Below, piece by piece: positions 27,752-36,196 of a stretch of 64,000 nt of DNA. The translations under genes were made by a program, and so were the position numbers. The notes below the pieces were generated by a model. It saw only the letters and a list, made by a program, of their open reading frames with translations. It was not told the origin of the DNA and ran no database searches. Origin of the DNA: Bacteroidota bacterium (GTDB taxonomy: Bacteria > Bacteroidota > Bacteroidia > Chitinophagales > Chitinophagaceae); contig JAUZOA010000004.1 in assembly GCA_030706685.1 (NCBI GenBank), positions 1 to 64,000 of the forward strand. Reading direction: 5' to 3'. How positions within the stretch are numbered: the stretch's first letter is position 1; every line of letters begins with the position of its first letter.

Positions 27752-29941
27752 ATGAAACAATATAGTAAAAGATATTTCTTAATCCCGGTGTTGTTATTAT
27801 TGAATGGTATCTCTTTTGTTTCCTGTAAGAAATTTCTTACCGAAAAGCAGGTTACCAATCTTACCCAGGATTATTACAATAATGAAAGCGGGCTGAATGC
27901 GCTTATTAATGGTCTTTATGTATATGCCCGCGTAAAACAGGAATGGGATGGTAATGGCGCCAAGCTGATTGAACCGGAATCAGATGCCTACATGCATGTA
28001 GATGCCACCTTTGCACGCCTGACCAGCGCGGCTTATGGAACGGACGCCAGCACCATTGCCGCTCAAAATGTGACGAATTATCTCGGGGGCGCCAATTCCA
28101 ATTATGCGCCTATGGGAGCTTATCCGCATATTAATAATTGTAATATCGCGCTGGATATCATTGATAATATTAAACCGGGACGTTTTGGTACTGACGAAAC
28201 ATACAGGAAAGGAAGAAGGGCAGAGATATTAATGCTGCGCTCCTGGGCTTATTATCTTATATCAAACCAGTTAGGCGATGTTCCTCTTTTGCTCACTCCC
28301 AAGCGGGAAGACAATGGTATTTATTATTACCCTAAAGCGAAGCTGGAGGATATTTACAAACAGATCATTGCTGACATGCGTTATGCTTATGACAACCTGC
28401 CCACTACCACTACTGATCGTGGTCGTCTTACCAAATGGGCCGCCGGTCATTTCTTAGCCAAGCTTTATCTTAACCGGGCCCAGGCGGCAGGATTTGCCGG
28501 CAGCACCGAACCTACGCTGAAAATGTTATATAAAGGTAATGTTGCTACTGATCTTGATTCAGTAATTTCTATTGCCACTGAAGTAATCAATGGCAAAGGC
28601 GGAGCAGGCGGCCTTGCTCCTGATTATTGGACATTATTCAATCCGGCAGTTTCAGAAACAGGAGCGCAGAATAATGAAGTGTTATGGGCCGCTCAGTTTG
28701 ATCTTAATATAACGGTGGATGGTCGTTTCGGGGGTAACCGCTCCTGCAACTATCATATAGGAGATTATACGGCCAGTACAGGTGTGACACGCTCGCAGGC
28801 TTATGGCCGCCCCTTTGCTACTTACAAACCTACTGACTGGGCCTATGATAATTTCCATGATAAAGTGAATGATTCAAGGTACTATAAGACTTTTCAATAC
28901 GAGTACCTCAGCAATATGCCTACCAGTAGCACCTCTTATACATGGAGCGCTGCTACAGCCGCCTGGTGGAATGCCAATAAACCGCCCACCGAACCCACTG
29001 TTACATCCGGAAGTAAACGTATCCTGAATGGTGCACGTGCCCTTATTTATCTTGAAAACCAGAAAAACGAAGCAATAGATTCGCTTAAGGCTATGAGCCA
29101 GCCTTACCAGTTCATGGTGCGCTGGGTGCAATCAGCCACTACCGGTAAATATTATTATAGATTAAACGCGGTAAACGGGTCATCCATGGGATTGGCTACT
29201 TCATCAAGAAATATTTATCTCTCTTCCAAAAAATTCGTTGACCCGTTAAGAGGCGGAAGCGCGGATGAATCCAATTTCAATAGTGAATCCGGTACCCGCG
29301 ATGCTATCCTCATGCGTCTTGCCGAAACCTTCCTGATCCGTGCGGAAGCTTACGGGCGTAAAGGTTTGTATGCGCAGGCGGTAGCTGATATAAATATTGT
29401 ACGTCAGCGCGCAGCTTATAAATCCGGTGATGCACGCCCCTTGGCTTTGGTGCAGTGGGAACCACAGGCTGCCACACTGGCCCCCGCAGAACTGGCTCCT
29501 CCTTATAATGCAAATGGTACATCTATTACCAAAATGCAAATCACTGAAAATATTTTTACCCCCGGTACACCGGAGGCTTTAGCCGAAAGTTATATTCCTA
29601 CTGTTACAACCAAGGCAGACATGTTCGTTCATTTTATTTATAATGAAAAAGAGCGTGAATTTTTATCTGAGGGTCTTCAATGGGAAGATCTTCATAATGC
29701 CGGCATCCTGTATGATCGCGTAGAATACCTTAATCAAATGGCTTCTGATAAAGCGGGATTATGGCCCGTCGCCGCTAATCCCGAAAGCGGTAATGGACAG
29801 GATGGAAATGGCAAAGGACAAATGAAAAGAGCCTATACTTTCCGGCCATGGCCCAGCTCTTACCTCGTTCAGCTTACAGACCAGGATGGCAAACTGCTGG
29901 ATGCTGCGACAAGAGCTGCGTACCAAAACCCGGGGTATTAA
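27752..29941 (+). CDS. Long SusD/RagB-family lipoprotein (pair 3, 729 residues)
   Basis: The signal and lipobox are clear (VLLLLNGISFVSC, then KKFLTEKQVTNLT). Core helices LRSWAYYLISNQLGDVPLLLTP and RLTKWAAGHFLAKLYLNRAQAAG match the family, and the C-terminal segment LRRAEAYGRKGLYAQAVADIN-like (RAEAYGRKGLYAQAVADIN) through EREFLSEGLQWEDLHNAG ends AAYQNPGY. At 729 residues it is well above the usual 500-600. The extra length appears to lie in loops around residues 330-480 and 540-640. These could enlarge the ligand lid for a branched or bulky oligosaccharide; that is inference. It is co-transcribed with the preceding SusC. Confidence 0.94.
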   Translation: MKQYSKRYFLIPVLLLLNGISFVSCKKFLTEKQVTNLTQDYYNNESGLNALINGLYVYARVKQEWDGNGAKLIEPESDAYMHVDATFARLTSAAYGTDASTIAAQNVTNYLGGANSNYAPMGAYPHINNCNIALDIIDNIKPGRFGTDETYRKGRRAEILMLRSWAYYLISNQLGDVPLLLTPKREDNGIYYYPKAKLEDIYKQIIADMRYAYDNLPTTTTDRGRLTKWAAGHFLAKLYLNRAQAAGFAGSTEPTLKMLYKGNVATDLDSVISIATEVINGKGGAGGLAPDYWTLFNPAVSETGAQNNEVLWAAQFDLNITVDGRFGGNRSCNYHIGDYTASTGVTRSQAYGRPFATYKPTDWAYDNFHDKVNDSRYYKTFQYEYLSNMPTSSTSYTWSAATAAWWNANKPPTEPTVTSGSKRILNGARALIYLENQKNEAIDSLKAMSQPYQFMVRWVQSATTGKYYYRLNAVNGSSMGLATSSRNIYLSSKKFVDPLRGGSADESNFNSESGTRDAILMRLAETFLIRAEAYGRKGLYAQAVADINIVRQRAAYKSGDARPLALVQWEPQAATLAPAELAPPYNANGTSITKMQITENIFTPGTPEALAESYIPTVTTKADMFVHFIYNEKEREFLSEGLQWEDLHNAGILYDRVEYLNQMASDKAGLWPVAANPESGNGQDGNGKGQMKRAYTFRPWPSSYLVQLTDQDGKLLDAATRAAYQNPGY

Positions 29942-29951
29942 GATAAGAGTC

Positions 29952-30002
29952 GTCAACCTTTATACATTTCTCAAGCAGGCGAAGGAATGTGCAAAGGTTG
30001 AC
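29952..30002 (+). terminator. Hairpin after SusC/D pair 3
   Basis: GTCAACCTTT (29952-29961) pairs with AAAGGTTGAC (29993-30002), and inner bases ACATT pair with AATGT. It begins 10 bp after the SusD stop and precedes a second, more classical terminator. Confidence 0.6.
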
Positions 30003-30038
30003 AACTTATTTCGAAATACAGGCTACTGATTTTCCGCA

Positions 30039-30091
30039 AGCAATCGTGCAATCAAAGAAAACGGCAGGGAAATACACCTGCCTTTTCTTTT
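30039..30091 (+). terminator. Intrinsic terminator between SusC/D pair 3 and the enzyme operon
   Basis: GGCAGG (30063-30068) pairs with CCTGCC (30077-30082), flanked by AAAGAAAA and TTTTCTTTT, so it can work in both directions. The lead-in GCAATCGTGCAATCAAAG nearly matches the sequence at 24188 after the previous SusD. A promoter for the GH105 operon should lie in the 38 bp that follow. Confidence 0.8.
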
Positions 30092-30129
30092 GCAAACGAA
30101 GATGTGTATAAGAAAATTTATTTTGCATC

Positions 30130-31479
30130 ATGAAACAATTCCTTTTTACCGCCATTTTAACCAACGCCTTCTTTTCCTTTGCCATGGCTCAGCAAAGGGG
30201 AAACGATGTGACAACTCCTTTACATGCCCTGCAACCTGCTTACCCTATTCCCTATACTATTCCCACAGAAGCTAATATCAAAAATATACTCGACAGGGTT
30301 TTTCATTATGTGGATTCGGTAACGCCCGCTGCATTCATCAACCGCCTTACAAATACCATCACAACAGATGCAGCTGATCCTGATACCAACATTGTATTCA
30401 AGCCCGGCGATTTTCGCCTGACCAGCTATGAATGGGGTGTTACTTATTCAGGTATGCTGGCAGTCACAGAGGCGACGGGTGATACCAAATATGCGGGTTA
30501 TACAAAGAAAAGATTGGAATGGATCAGTCATGCTGTTCCTGCTTTCCGGTCACTTTATCAAAAAATGCCAAAGAATTCAAACCCGTTGCGACAGGTAATA
30601 GATCCAAAGGCATTGGATGACGCAGGCGCTATGTGTGCCGCTACGATCAAATTGCTTCGTTCGGGCGGATCGCTCACCCTCCGGGCCATGATAGATAATT
30701 ACATTCATTATATATCCACCCGGCAACAAAGACTGGCTGATGGGACGCTCGCAAGAAACCGGCCTCAAAAAAACACTCTGTGGCTCGACGATATGTATAT
30801 GAGTGTTCCCGCGCTGGCACAAATGGGAAAATTGACCGGTGATATCAGCTACTTCGACGATGCCGTAAAACAGGTAGTACAGTTTTCAGAAAGAATGTTT
30901 AATAAAGATATAAACCTTTATATGCACGGATGGGTGGAAGACATGAAAGTGCATCCTGAATTTCACTGGGCAAGGGCCAATGGATGGGCATTGATGGCAA
31001 TGACCGAGCTGCTCGATGTGTTACCTGCTAATCATGCCGGGTATAAAAAGGTATTGGAACAGTTGCAAACACATATTAAAGGCCTGGCATCTTACCAGTC
31101 GGATAAAGGGCTTTGGCACCAGTTGCTGGATAAAAATGATACTTACCTGGAAACATCCGCCACGGCCATCTACACTTACTGTATCGCGAAAGCAATCAAT
31201 AAAGGCTGGATAGATGCAAAAGCTTATGCGCCGATGTGCCTGCTGGCCTGGAACGCTGTTGCCACAAAAATAAATGACAAGGGACAGGTAGAAGGAACCT
31301 GTGTAGGTACGGGGATGGCTTTTGATCCCGTTTTTTATTACTACCGTCCCGTAAATGTTTTTGCCGCCCATGGTTATGGACCTGTTTTGCTTGCGGGGTC
31401 TGAAATTATTAGTTTGTTGAAGAAATATTCATTCCAGATGAATGATAGTTCTGTTCAGGTAAATGATGATGGAAAATGA
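30130..31479 (+). CDS. Unsaturated rhamnogalacturonyl hydrolase, GH105
   Basis: This 449-residue exported protein (signal ending FFSFAMAQ) has the (alpha/alpha)6-barrel pattern of GH105. Key segments are DFRLTSYEWGVTYSGML (95-111), TLWLDDMYMSVPALAQMG (217-234, catalytic aspartate D220 or D221), FHWARANGWALMAM (278-291) and GLWHQLLDKNDTYLETSATA near 335. GH105 enzymes remove 4,5-unsaturated galacturonate from rhamnogalacturonan fragments made by lyases. It is the first gene of the plus-strand enzyme run and follows two terminators, so it needs its own promoter. GH27 follows 48 bp later. GH88 at 8658 covers the related unsaturated glucuronate reaction. Confidence 0.93.
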   Translation: MKQFLFTAILTNAFFSFAMAQQRGNDVTTPLHALQPAYPIPYTIPTEANIKNILDRVFHYVDSVTPAAFINRLTNTITTDAADPDTNIVFKPGDFRLTSYEWGVTYSGMLAVTEATGDTKYAGYTKKRLEWISHAVPAFRSLYQKMPKNSNPLRQVIDPKALDDAGAMCAATIKLLRSGGSLTLRAMIDNYIHYISTRQQRLADGTLARNRPQKNTLWLDDMYMSVPALAQMGKLTGDISYFDDAVKQVVQFSERMFNKDINLYMHGWVEDMKVHPEFHWARANGWALMAMTELLDVLPANHAGYKKVLEQLQTHIKGLASYQSDKGLWHQLLDKNDTYLETSATAIYTYCIAKAINKGWIDAKAYAPMCLLAWNAVATKINDKGQVEGTCVGTGMAFDPVFYYYRPVNVFAAHGYGPVLLAGSEIISLLKKYSFQMNDSSVQVNDDGK

Positions 31480-31527
31480 TCAGGAAGAAATTGTTTTGCC
31501 TTGACCGTTAGTTAACCTATATAAAAT

Positions 31528-32961
31528 ATGAAAAATTGGTTCTTTCTTTTTGGGGCATTGCTAACATTGACTGTAACCGCCCAAAACAAAACTGGATTTA
31601 AAGGCTGGGCTGTTGTTCCGCCCATGGGCTGGAATAGTTATGATGCCTATTGCGGCAGCATTACTGAAAAACAATTCAGGCAGGAAGTGGATGTATTAGC
31701 CGTTAAACTATTACCGCATGGGTATGAATATGCAGTAATAGATTTTTGCTGGTTCAACCCCGGCCCTGAAGGATGGAGCCCCGACAATTGGACAACTTTT
31801 GAAGTAAACCAGCCTTATAAAGATTATGGAAGCCGCTTTCAGGGGTTAGCTATGGATGAATACGGGCGATTGCTTCCTGCCATCAATCGTTTTCCTTCCG
31901 CGGCTGATGGGAAAGGCTTTAAAGCCATCGGCGATTATGTGCATAGCAAGGGAATGAAATTGGGCATTCATGTCATGCGCGGGATACCAAGAGAAGCCGT
32001 TCAAAAAAACCTGCCGGTACTCGGTACTAAATACCATGCGAAAGATATAGCCGGCATCATTGATAGTTGTATCTGGAACGAAAGCATGTGGGGAGTGGAT
32101 GCCACAAAGCCGGGCGCGCAGGAATATTACAATTCTGTTTTAAATCTTTATGCCGGCTGGGGTGTTGATTTTATTAAAGTGGATGATATTGCGGCCCCTG
32201 TTTATCATCGTGGCGAGATCGAACTGATACGTAAGGCCATTGATCAATGCAAAAGAAAGATCGTGCTGAGCTTATCTCCCGGCGAGACTTTACTCGGTGA
32301 TGCCAATCATGTAGATAATCATGTCAATATGTACCGTATCTCGAATGACTTCTGGGATAACTGGCCGGGTATTCTCCGCAATTTCGATCTGCTGAACAGT
32401 TGGTCGCCGTTCATTGGTAATGGAAGCTGGCCCGATGCTGATATGATACCCACCGGGAAGCTTTGCCTGAAGGGGTTTCCCGAAGCGCAGGGCAGGCCTA
32501 ACTCTGATAAAAGGGAGCATAATTCTTTTTTAAGTTTTACGGAGCAGCAAACGATGCTTACACTCTGGTGTATGGCGCGATCACCTTTGATATGGGGCGG
32601 ATCTCCTGCTCAAAGCGATGACAGTACCTATATGATCCTGGGCAATGATGAACTCTTACATATTAACAAAAGCAGCATTAATAATCACCAGTTGTATCTG
32701 CCGGGCTGGGGAAGGGGTGATAACAGGGATACGAGAATATGGGTCGCCGAATCGCCTGACAAGAAAATAAAGTATGTGGCTTTATTTAATTTAAAACAGC
32801 AACCGGCGGAAATTTCTTTTCGCTTGTCCTGGGAATTCTGGAAAGGAAAGTTCAGAGCAACCGAATTATGGACCCGGCAGGATAAAGAAATTGTTGATGG
32901 AGAGATAAAGGCAACCGTTATACCTCACGGCGTCGCGGTATTCAAACTTACGGGGTTATAA
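31528..32961 (+). CDS. GH27 alpha-galactosidase or beta-L-arabinopyranosidase
   Basis: The 477-residue product has a signal (MKNWFFLFGALLTLTVTAQ) and the GH27 opening PPMGWNSYDAYCGSITEKQ. The nucleophile is in DFIKVDDI (D219), and the acid/base aspartate is in MYRISNDFWDNW (D274); SWPDADMIPTGKL (300-312) and WCMARSPLIWGGSP complete the family signature. A beta domain closes the chain. Family members remove alpha-D-galactose or beta-L-arabinopyranose, which cannot be told apart from these motifs; both sugars occur on pectic side chains. It sits between GH105 and CE12 with short gaps and is probably in one operon with them. Confidence 0.92.
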   Translation: MKNWFFLFGALLTLTVTAQNKTGFKGWAVVPPMGWNSYDAYCGSITEKQFRQEVDVLAVKLLPHGYEYAVIDFCWFNPGPEGWSPDNWTTFEVNQPYKDYGSRFQGLAMDEYGRLLPAINRFPSAADGKGFKAIGDYVHSKGMKLGIHVMRGIPREAVQKNLPVLGTKYHAKDIAGIIDSCIWNESMWGVDATKPGAQEYYNSVLNLYAGWGVDFIKVDDIAAPVYHRGEIELIRKAIDQCKRKIVLSLSPGETLLGDANHVDNHVNMYRISNDFWDNWPGILRNFDLLNSWSPFIGNGSWPDADMIPTGKLCLKGFPEAQGRPNSDKREHNSFLSFTEQQTMLTLWCMARSPLIWGGSPAQSDDSTYMILGNDELLHINKSSINNHQLYLPGWGRGDNRDTRIWVAESPDKKIKYVALFNLKQQPAEISFRLSWEFWKGKFRATELWTRQDKEIVDGEIKATVIPHGVAVFKLTGL

Positions 32962-32977
32962 AACTTAGCTCATTGAT

Positions 32978-34315
32978 ATGCATAAAAAAAGATCATTGTT
33001 GTTGGTATGTCTTTTGACCATGTTATTGTCCGGCGCGCAAATAACCTCTTATAAATTTGATTTTGGTTCGGGCAAGCCGGCGGCCGGCTATATTCAGATT
33101 ACTCCCGGAACAAAATTCAATTATCAAACCGGGTATGGTTTTGATCCCGGTTCCGTAGTAGAATCGGTTGACCGGGGCGGCGATCCTTTGACAGGTGATT
33201 TTATTACCAGCCAGAAACCGTTTTACTTTTCCGTGAAACTGCCCGATGGTAATTACGATGTAAAATTATTACTTGGCGATACGAAAGGAATATCGGCTAC
33301 TACCGTAAGAACGGAAAACCGGAGATTGATGCTTGAAAATATCCGGACAGCGGAAGGAAAGATCGTTACAGAAACATTTACTGTACATGTAAAAGACAGC
33401 TTAATAAGAGATGCCAATGGTAATGTGGTGAATAAAATACGGTTGAAGCCAAGGGAGATCAGTTACCCGCACTGGGATAATTTATTAACGATTGAATTCA
33501 ATGATTCATTACCTAAAGTATGCGCGGTAGAAATAAGGCCCAATAAGACAGCGACTACACTATTTCTCGCCGGCAACTCAACCGTAGTGGACCAGGATCG
33601 CGAGCCCTGGGCCGCATGGGGACAGATGTTTCCGCGTTTTTTAATTCCTTCAAAAGTGGTAGTGGCCAATTATGCGGAATCAGGTGAAACATTGAAAGCA
33701 TTTAAAGGAGAAAGAAGACTGGATAAAATATGGAGTCTCGCCCGGCCCGGTGATTACTTGTTTATCGAATTCGCGCACAATGACCAAAAAGCCGGCAGTA
33801 CTCATTTGGACCCTTTCACAACCTATAAAGAAACCCTGAAAGAATGGATTGCTGAAGCAAGAATGAGAAATATTATTCCCGTTTTGGTTACTTCCATGCA
33901 CCGGAGAAATTTTGATTCAGCAGGTCATATTATCAATACATTATCAGATTACCCGGAAGCCATGCGCCAAACGGCTAAAGAAGAGAATGTGGCATTGATA
34001 GACCTGAACGCGATGAGTAAAACATTATACGAAGCATGGGGCCCTTCGCAATCAGCCAGGGCATTTGTACATTATCCTGCCAATAGTTTTCCCAATCAGC
34101 CTGAAGAATTGAAGGATAATACACATTTTAATCCTTACGGGGCTTATGAACTGGCGGAATGTATCGTGAGCAGTATCCGGGAACAAGATATTCCCCTGGC
34201 AAAATTTATCAGAAAGGATATACCCTTGTTTGATCCGGCAAAGCCTTTACCTGTTGAAAAATTTTATTGGCCGCGGAGTGCTTTTGTTTCATCCGGCAAG
34301 CCGGATGGGAATTAG
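32978..34315 (+). CDS. Rhamnogalacturonan acetylesterase, CE12, with N-terminal binding domain
   Basis: The 445-residue secreted protein has two parts. Residues 24-190 form a beta-sandwich starting YKFDFGSGKPAAGYIQITPGTKF, resembling galactose-binding-like domains often fused to CE12. Residues 193-400 are an SGNH hydrolase: FLAGNSTVVDQ (nucleophile S201), NYAESGET (block II), EFAHNDQK (N268) and DNTHFNPYGA (D380 and H383). CE12 enzymes remove acetyl groups from galacturonic acid in rhamnogalacturonan I. It sits 16 bp after GH27 and before a GH28. The coding end lies just before a repeat-rich gap of 328 bp, so GH28 may be separately transcribed or attenuated. Confidence 0.93.
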   Translation: MHKKRSLLLVCLLTMLLSGAQITSYKFDFGSGKPAAGYIQITPGTKFNYQTGYGFDPGSVVESVDRGGDPLTGDFITSQKPFYFSVKLPDGNYDVKLLLGDTKGISATTVRTENRRLMLENIRTAEGKIVTETFTVHVKDSLIRDANGNVVNKIRLKPREISYPHWDNLLTIEFNDSLPKVCAVEIRPNKTATTLFLAGNSTVVDQDREPWAAWGQMFPRFLIPSKVVVANYAESGETLKAFKGERRLDKIWSLARPGDYLFIEFAHNDQKAGSTHLDPFTTYKETLKEWIAEARMRNIIPVLVTSMHRRNFDSAGHIINTLSDYPEAMRQTAKEENVALIDLNAMSKTLYEAWGPSQSARAFVHYPANSFPNQPEELKDNTHFNPYGAYELAECIVSSIREQDIPLAKFIRKDIPLFDPAKPLPVEKFYWPRSAFVSSGKPDGN

Positions 34316-34643
34316 CCTCACCTCTCGTTCTCCTCTCCTAAGGAGAGGAGAGGCCGGGCTGTTGAATGTATCGTCAATTGTTGTGCCGACAACTCAACAA
34401 TTGGGCTCTGATGAACAATACCGGGAAGTCTCAATCTATAAGTGCAAGCTCGCTTTTCTGGAACGCTGATATTTATCAGGAGCTTCGAAAGTGGTGAGTA
34501 AAGAACTAAAGTTGATCCCGTAATAAACGGGACAAGTTGTGGTAGATATATAGCTGAGTAAAGATTTGCAGTACCGCTCCTTCTCCTATTGGAGAAGGAG
34601 ATGGAGGATGAGCCCAAAGAGCCCCGCCAATAAAGATTTACTA
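34316..34643. other. Repeat-rich gap between CE12 and GH28
   Basis: No gene is seen. The gap holds a perfect 11-bp hairpin at 34329-34351 (TCTCCTCTCCT and complement), a 9-bp hairpin at 34375-34403 (CAATTGTTG and complement), a GATCCCGTAATAAACGGGAC hairpin near 34514 and the 75-bp dispersed repeat at 34539-34613. The GH28 frame is open through the last part without a plausible signal peptide, so I treat it as non-coding. Confidence 0.75.
34539..34613 (+). repeat. 75-bp dispersed repeat with central hairpin, copy 1
   Basis: The element begins GTGGTAGATATATAG, continues AGTAAAGAT and CAGTACCGC, and carries a perfect 10-bp hairpin (CTCCTTCTCC at 34577-34586, complement at 34591-34600), ending near GATGAG. 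A second diverged copy lies at 42625-42700. Each copy precedes an enzyme gene by 30-40 bp. Confidence 0.75.
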
Positions 34644-36185
34644 ATGCCATACAAATACATAAAATACTATTTTTTTCTCTTCCTCCTGGTTGTATCATTA
34701 ACCGCATCCGCCGCCAATCCATTTTACAATATCCGTGATTTTGGCGCGAAGGGCGATGGTACGAGTCTTGATACAAAAGCAATCAATGATGCTATTGATG
34801 CTGCTTCCAATGCAGGAGGCGGAACCGTTTATTTTCCTGCAGGCACTTACCTTAGTTTTTCTATTCATTTAAAAAGTCATATATCGCTTTTCCTGGATGC
34901 AGGGTGCGTATTATTGGCCGCTGATTCTGCTGCTAATGGAAAATATGATGACGCGGAACCTAATCCCTTTGATCAATACCAGGATTATGGCCATAGTCAT
35001 TGGCATAATAGTTTGATCTGGGGAGCGGATCTGCAGGATATTGCCATTATTGGTACTGGGCTTATCAATGGTACTGGATTACGTCGCAATGCCTCTGCCC
35101 GTCGGCCCTGGGGCAATAAGGCCATTGCCCTGAAGCTTTGCCGTAATGTGCTACTCCGCGATTTTACCATCATCAATGGAGGTCATTTTGGAATACTGGC
35201 AACAGGCGTTGATAATTTTACGGTTGATAATTTAAGGATGGATACCAACCGCGATGGTATGGATATAGATGGTTGTTCTGCGGTGCGTGTTTCCAATTGT
35301 ACGGTCAATTCTCCCTGGGATGACGCGATCTGTTTGAAAAGCTCTTATGCTTTAGGATATGCAAAGCCAACACAAGATGTGACTATCACCAATTGCCAGG
35401 TCAGCGGTTATGATCTTGGTACATTATATAATGGTACTTACAAACGGGATGAATGGAAAAGAGTACCGGACAAGCTGGGCCCTACAGGCAGAATAAAATT
35501 CGGAACGGAATCCAACGGAGGATTTAAAAATATCACGATTTCCAATTGCGTGTTTGAATATTGCCGGGGTCTTGCACTGGAAGCTGTTGACGGCGCCTTG
35601 CTCGAAGATGTTTCCATCACGAATATCACCATGAAAGATATTGTGAATGCGCCAATCTTTCTTCGTCTTGGAGCCAGGATGCGCGGGCCGGTGGCTGACT
35701 CAGCGAATGGCGCTTTGCGAAGGGTGATGATCAGCAATGTACTCGTCTATAATGCCGATTCACATTTTGCAGTTATTATCAGCGGCGTGCCCCACAAGAT
35801 CATTGAAGATGTGGCGCTCGATAATATCCGCATTTATTACCGGCAAATGGATTCTTCTTTTGCAAAAATTCCTGCCATAGTTCCGGAGAATGAAAAGGAT
35901 TACCCGGAGCCTGCCCGCATGGGCATCATGCCGGCTTATGGGTTTTTTATCCGTCATGTAAACGGGATCAGGTTGAATAATATCGAAGTCAGTTATCTTG
36001 GAAAAGAAATAAGACCTGCTATCTGGATGGATGATGTACAAAATGCCGGCCTGTTTAGTGTGAGACTACAGGCTGTTCCGGGTAAAAAGATGATCGTTTT
36101 GAATAACACAGGTAATTTCAGTATCCGGGAAAGTGAAAGTTTCAAAAATAAAACGATAAAGAAAACAGTTAACCAGTCATTTTAA
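34644..36185 (+). CDS. GH28 polygalacturonase-type glycosidase
   Basis: The 513-residue product, started at MPYKYIKYYFFLFLL where a signal peptide begins, is a right-handed beta-helix. It opens NPFYNIRDFGAKGDGTSLDTKAI and carries GH28 active-site blocks TNRDGMDIDGC (D204, D207), NSPWDDAICLKSS (D226, D227) and GRIKFGTES (RIK at 283-285). The usual GHG block is not visible; SGYDLGT occupies that region. Such divergence is seen in rhamnogalacturonan hydrolases and exo-acting members, so I would not call it a plain endopolygalacturonase. It follows the CE12 esterase across a repeat-filled gap and lies 11 bp upstream of the GH39-like gene. Confidence 0.88.
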   Translation: MPYKYIKYYFFLFLLVVSLTASAANPFYNIRDFGAKGDGTSLDTKAINDAIDAASNAGGGTVYFPAGTYLSFSIHLKSHISLFLDAGCVLLAADSAANGKYDDAEPNPFDQYQDYGHSHWHNSLIWGADLQDIAIIGTGLINGTGLRRNASARRPWGNKAIALKLCRNVLLRDFTIINGGHFGILATGVDNFTVDNLRMDTNRDGMDIDGCSAVRVSNCTVNSPWDDAICLKSSYALGYAKPTQDVTITNCQVSGYDLGTLYNGTYKRDEWKRVPDKLGPTGRIKFGTESNGGFKNITISNCVFEYCRGLALEAVDGALLEDVSITNITMKDIVNAPIFLRLGARMRGPVADSANGALRRVMISNVLVYNADSHFAVIISGVPHKIIEDVALDNIRIYYRQMDSSFAKIPAIVPENEKDYPEPARMGIMPAYGFFIRHVNGIRLNNIEVSYLGKEIRPAIWMDDVQNAGLFSVRLQAVPGKKMIVLNNTGNFSIRESESFKNKTIKKTVNQSF

Positions 36186-36196
36186 TTTATATAAAA

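Noticed and set aside
34566-34643. Upstream TTG start for GH28
   Set aside because: The added residues are encoded by the dispersed hairpin repeat and precede a complete signal peptide.
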